Assembly (NCBI GenBank): GCA_934130285.1
Contig: CAKOXT010000003.1
Location: 62,001 to 126,000 of the forward strand
Direction of reading: 5' to 3'
Length of the DNA stretch: 64,000 nucleotides
Source of the DNA: an uncultured Clostridia bacterium
GTDB lineage: Bacteria > Bacillota > Clostridia > TANB77 > CAG-508
The translations under genes and the position numbers were made by a program. The notes beneath the pieces are model-generated. The model ran no database searches and was not told the DNA's origin. It worked only from the letters and a program-made list of their open reading frames with translations. Below are positions 62,797 to 64,000 of this stretch, in pieces. Position 1 is the first letter of the stretch. Every line of letters begins with the position of its first letter.

Positions 62797-64000
62797 ATGA
62801 GTAACGATAAAAAAACAATCGAAAAATTAACATCAAGGGTAAAGATATATTTAGTAATAATAGCTTTACTCTTTATTTTAATATGCACATACGATATAAA
62901 GTGGGTAATACCATCAATAGTGCTATACATATTAATCATCTTATATACAATGTGGTCAAATACTAAAAAGAAAACAGAAATAGAAACACACATTGAAGAA
63001 GTAGCTTGGGGAATGAATTCAACAGTAAGAAACACATTAAATAAATCATCAATTCCACTTCTAGTAATAGAAACAGATGGCGATGTAATATTCAGAAACC
63101 CAAAATTCAATAAAGAATTCAAGGATGTAGATGTTATAACATATGTAGATAGCTTGATAAAGGAAATAAAACTTGAAATAGAAAACAACAATGACAAAAA
63201 AGAAATCACAAAACAAATAAGCATAGAAAACAAAGTATATAAAGTAATGTGTGAATACACAATAAGCAAAAAGAGAGATAAAAGAAAACAAAAAGAATAT
63301 GTATTAACATTAAACTTTATAGATGAAACAAAATACAATGAACTATTTGATAAATACATAAACGAAAAATTATGCATAGGTATAGCAGTAATAGATAATT
63401 ATGAAGAAATAATTCAAAAATTATCACCAGAAGAAAAAACAGCTGTACTAGCTAAAATAGAAAAAACAATGTTTGATTGGGCTTCAACAAGTGGTGGAGT
63501 AGTAATAAAAAATGAAAGAGATACATATATATATTTATTTGAACAAAAATATTTAGCTGAAATAGAAAAAAATAAAATAAATATATTAGATTTAGTAAAA
63601 GAAATAGATACAAAAGTTCCAATAACACTAAGTATCTCAATTTCAAATGAAGAAAACTCTTACTATGAAAGATATAAATCAGCATTAGACGGAATAGACC
63701 TTGTACTTGGAAGAGGCGGAGACCAATGTATTGTTAGAAAAGAAGGTAAGTACAAATTCTATGGAGGAAAATCATTAGAAGTAGAAAAGCGTACAAGAGT
63801 TAAAGCAAGAATAGTAGCTCATACAATAGAAAGTATGATAGAAGATTCAAAACAAGTAATTATAATGGGACATCAAAATGCAGACATAGATTCATTAGGT
63901 TCATCAATGGGAATGTACAGACTAGCTATAACAATGGAAAAACCAGCATACATCGTAGCAACAGATTTAGGAATGAACTTAGGAAAATTTGTTGATACAT
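62797..64000 (+). CDS. gdpP: GdpP-like cyclic-di-AMP phosphodiesterase, 3' end outside window
   Basis: The first 401 codons; the frame is open at the right edge. AAGGGG precedes ATG 62797. Two N-terminal helices (about 18-55), a PAS-like domain (about 85-150, IPLLVIETDGDVIFRNPKF), a degenerate GGDEF domain (about 190-315, with GRGGDQCIVRK instead of an active GGDEF) and the start of a DHH domain (MGHQNADIDSLGSS). This is the architecture of GdpP/YybT, which hydrolyses the second messenger cyclic-di-AMP at the membrane and controls potassium and wall balance. The DHHA1 domain lies beyond the window. Confidence 0.92.
   Translation, partial: MSNDKKTIEKLTSRVKIYLVIIALLFILICTYDIKWVIPSIVLYILIILYTMWSNTKKKTEIETHIEEVAWGMNSTVRNTLNKSSIPLLVIETDGDVIFRNPKFNKEFKDVDVITYVDSLIKEIKLEIENNNDKKEITKQISIENKVYKVMCEYTISKKRDKRKQKEYVLTLNFIDETKYNELFDKYINEKLCIGIAVIDNYEEIIQKLSPEEKTAVLAKIEKTMFDWASTSGGVVIKNERDTYIYLFEQKYLAEIEKNKINILDLVKEIDTKVPITLSISISNEENSYYERYKSALDGIDLVLGRGGDQCIVRKEGKYKFYGGKSLEVEKRTRVKARIVAHTIESMIEDSKQVIIMGHQNADIDSLGSSMGMYRLAITMEKPAYIVATDLGMNLGKFVDT

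Noticed and set aside
1..64000. CRISPR arrays, insertion sequences, integrases or toxin-antitoxin pairs
   Set aside because: No direct-repeat arrays, transposase or recombinase reading frames and no toxin motifs were found; the repeated stretches seen belong to adhesin and VirB6-like paralogues.

Overview
This window comes from a low-GC (about 30% by eye), spore-forming Firmicute, most likely an uncultured gut member of the Clostridia. The evidence is AT-rich codon use, strong AAGGAGG-type ribosome binding sites, a GatCAB amidotransferase, the DapL route to meso-diaminopimelate, and a sporulation block with sigma-G, a YlmC/YmxH protein and a SpoIVFA/SpoIVFB-like pair. TGA acts as a stop, so the code is standard. 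The placement is inference; no 16S rRNA gene is present.

Layout. (1) 1-15.1 kb: a type IV secretion-like locus with three VirB6/TrbL-like membrane proteins (one fused to an NlpC/P60-like hydrolase), a very large multi-domain wall hydrolase, two NTF2-like VirB8/TcpC-type proteins, two unassigned anchored proteins and a ribbon-helix-helix protein. No VirB4 ATPase, coupling protein or relaxase is inside the window; they may lie to the left. (2) 15.2-18.3 kb: a secreted Big2/ComEC-like metallo-beta-lactamase, tRNA-Cys and tRNA-Gly, and a D,D-carboxypeptidase. (3) 18.5-27.8 kb: two giant paralogous surface adhesins with N-terminal thioester-like domains, five repeats each and unusual C-terminal anchors. 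(4) 27.9-31.9 kb: comM, dprA, yraN and an AI-2E permease. (5) 32-34.7 kb: small membrane proteins and rpsT. (6) 35-43.6 kb: rpoB, rpoC, hslO. (7) 44.6-48 kb: gatCAB. (8) 48-57.8 kb: lemA, a G5/transglycosylase protein, a J-domain protein, a pilin-like protein, dut, carD, a sortase, mscS, a patatin, an SDR, an MBL hydrolase and dapF. (9) 57.9-60.9 kb: the sporulation block. (10) 61-64 kb: a compositionally foreign mini-cassette, dapL and the start of gdpP.

How it fits together: the secretion locus pairs membrane channels with enzymes able to cut through the thick wall; the adhesins probably depend on a sortase such as the one at 52.6 kb; dapL and dapF supply diaminopimelate for the peptidoglycan handled by the carboxypeptidase and hydrolases; sigG and spoIVFAB belong to the forespore and mother-cell programmes.

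Most notable: three genes (8054, comM at 27866, dprA at 29414) have no usable ATG/GTG/TTG start near their N-terminus but carry an in-frame ATA 8-9 bases after a strong Shine-Dalgarno, suggesting recurrent AUA initiation. Other highlights are the 1488-residue wall hydrolase, the hydrolase-channel fusion, the SIxTG-type anchors, a roughly 43% GC gene with its own promoter and terminator, and a terminator whose 3' arm is the ribosome binding site of dapF.
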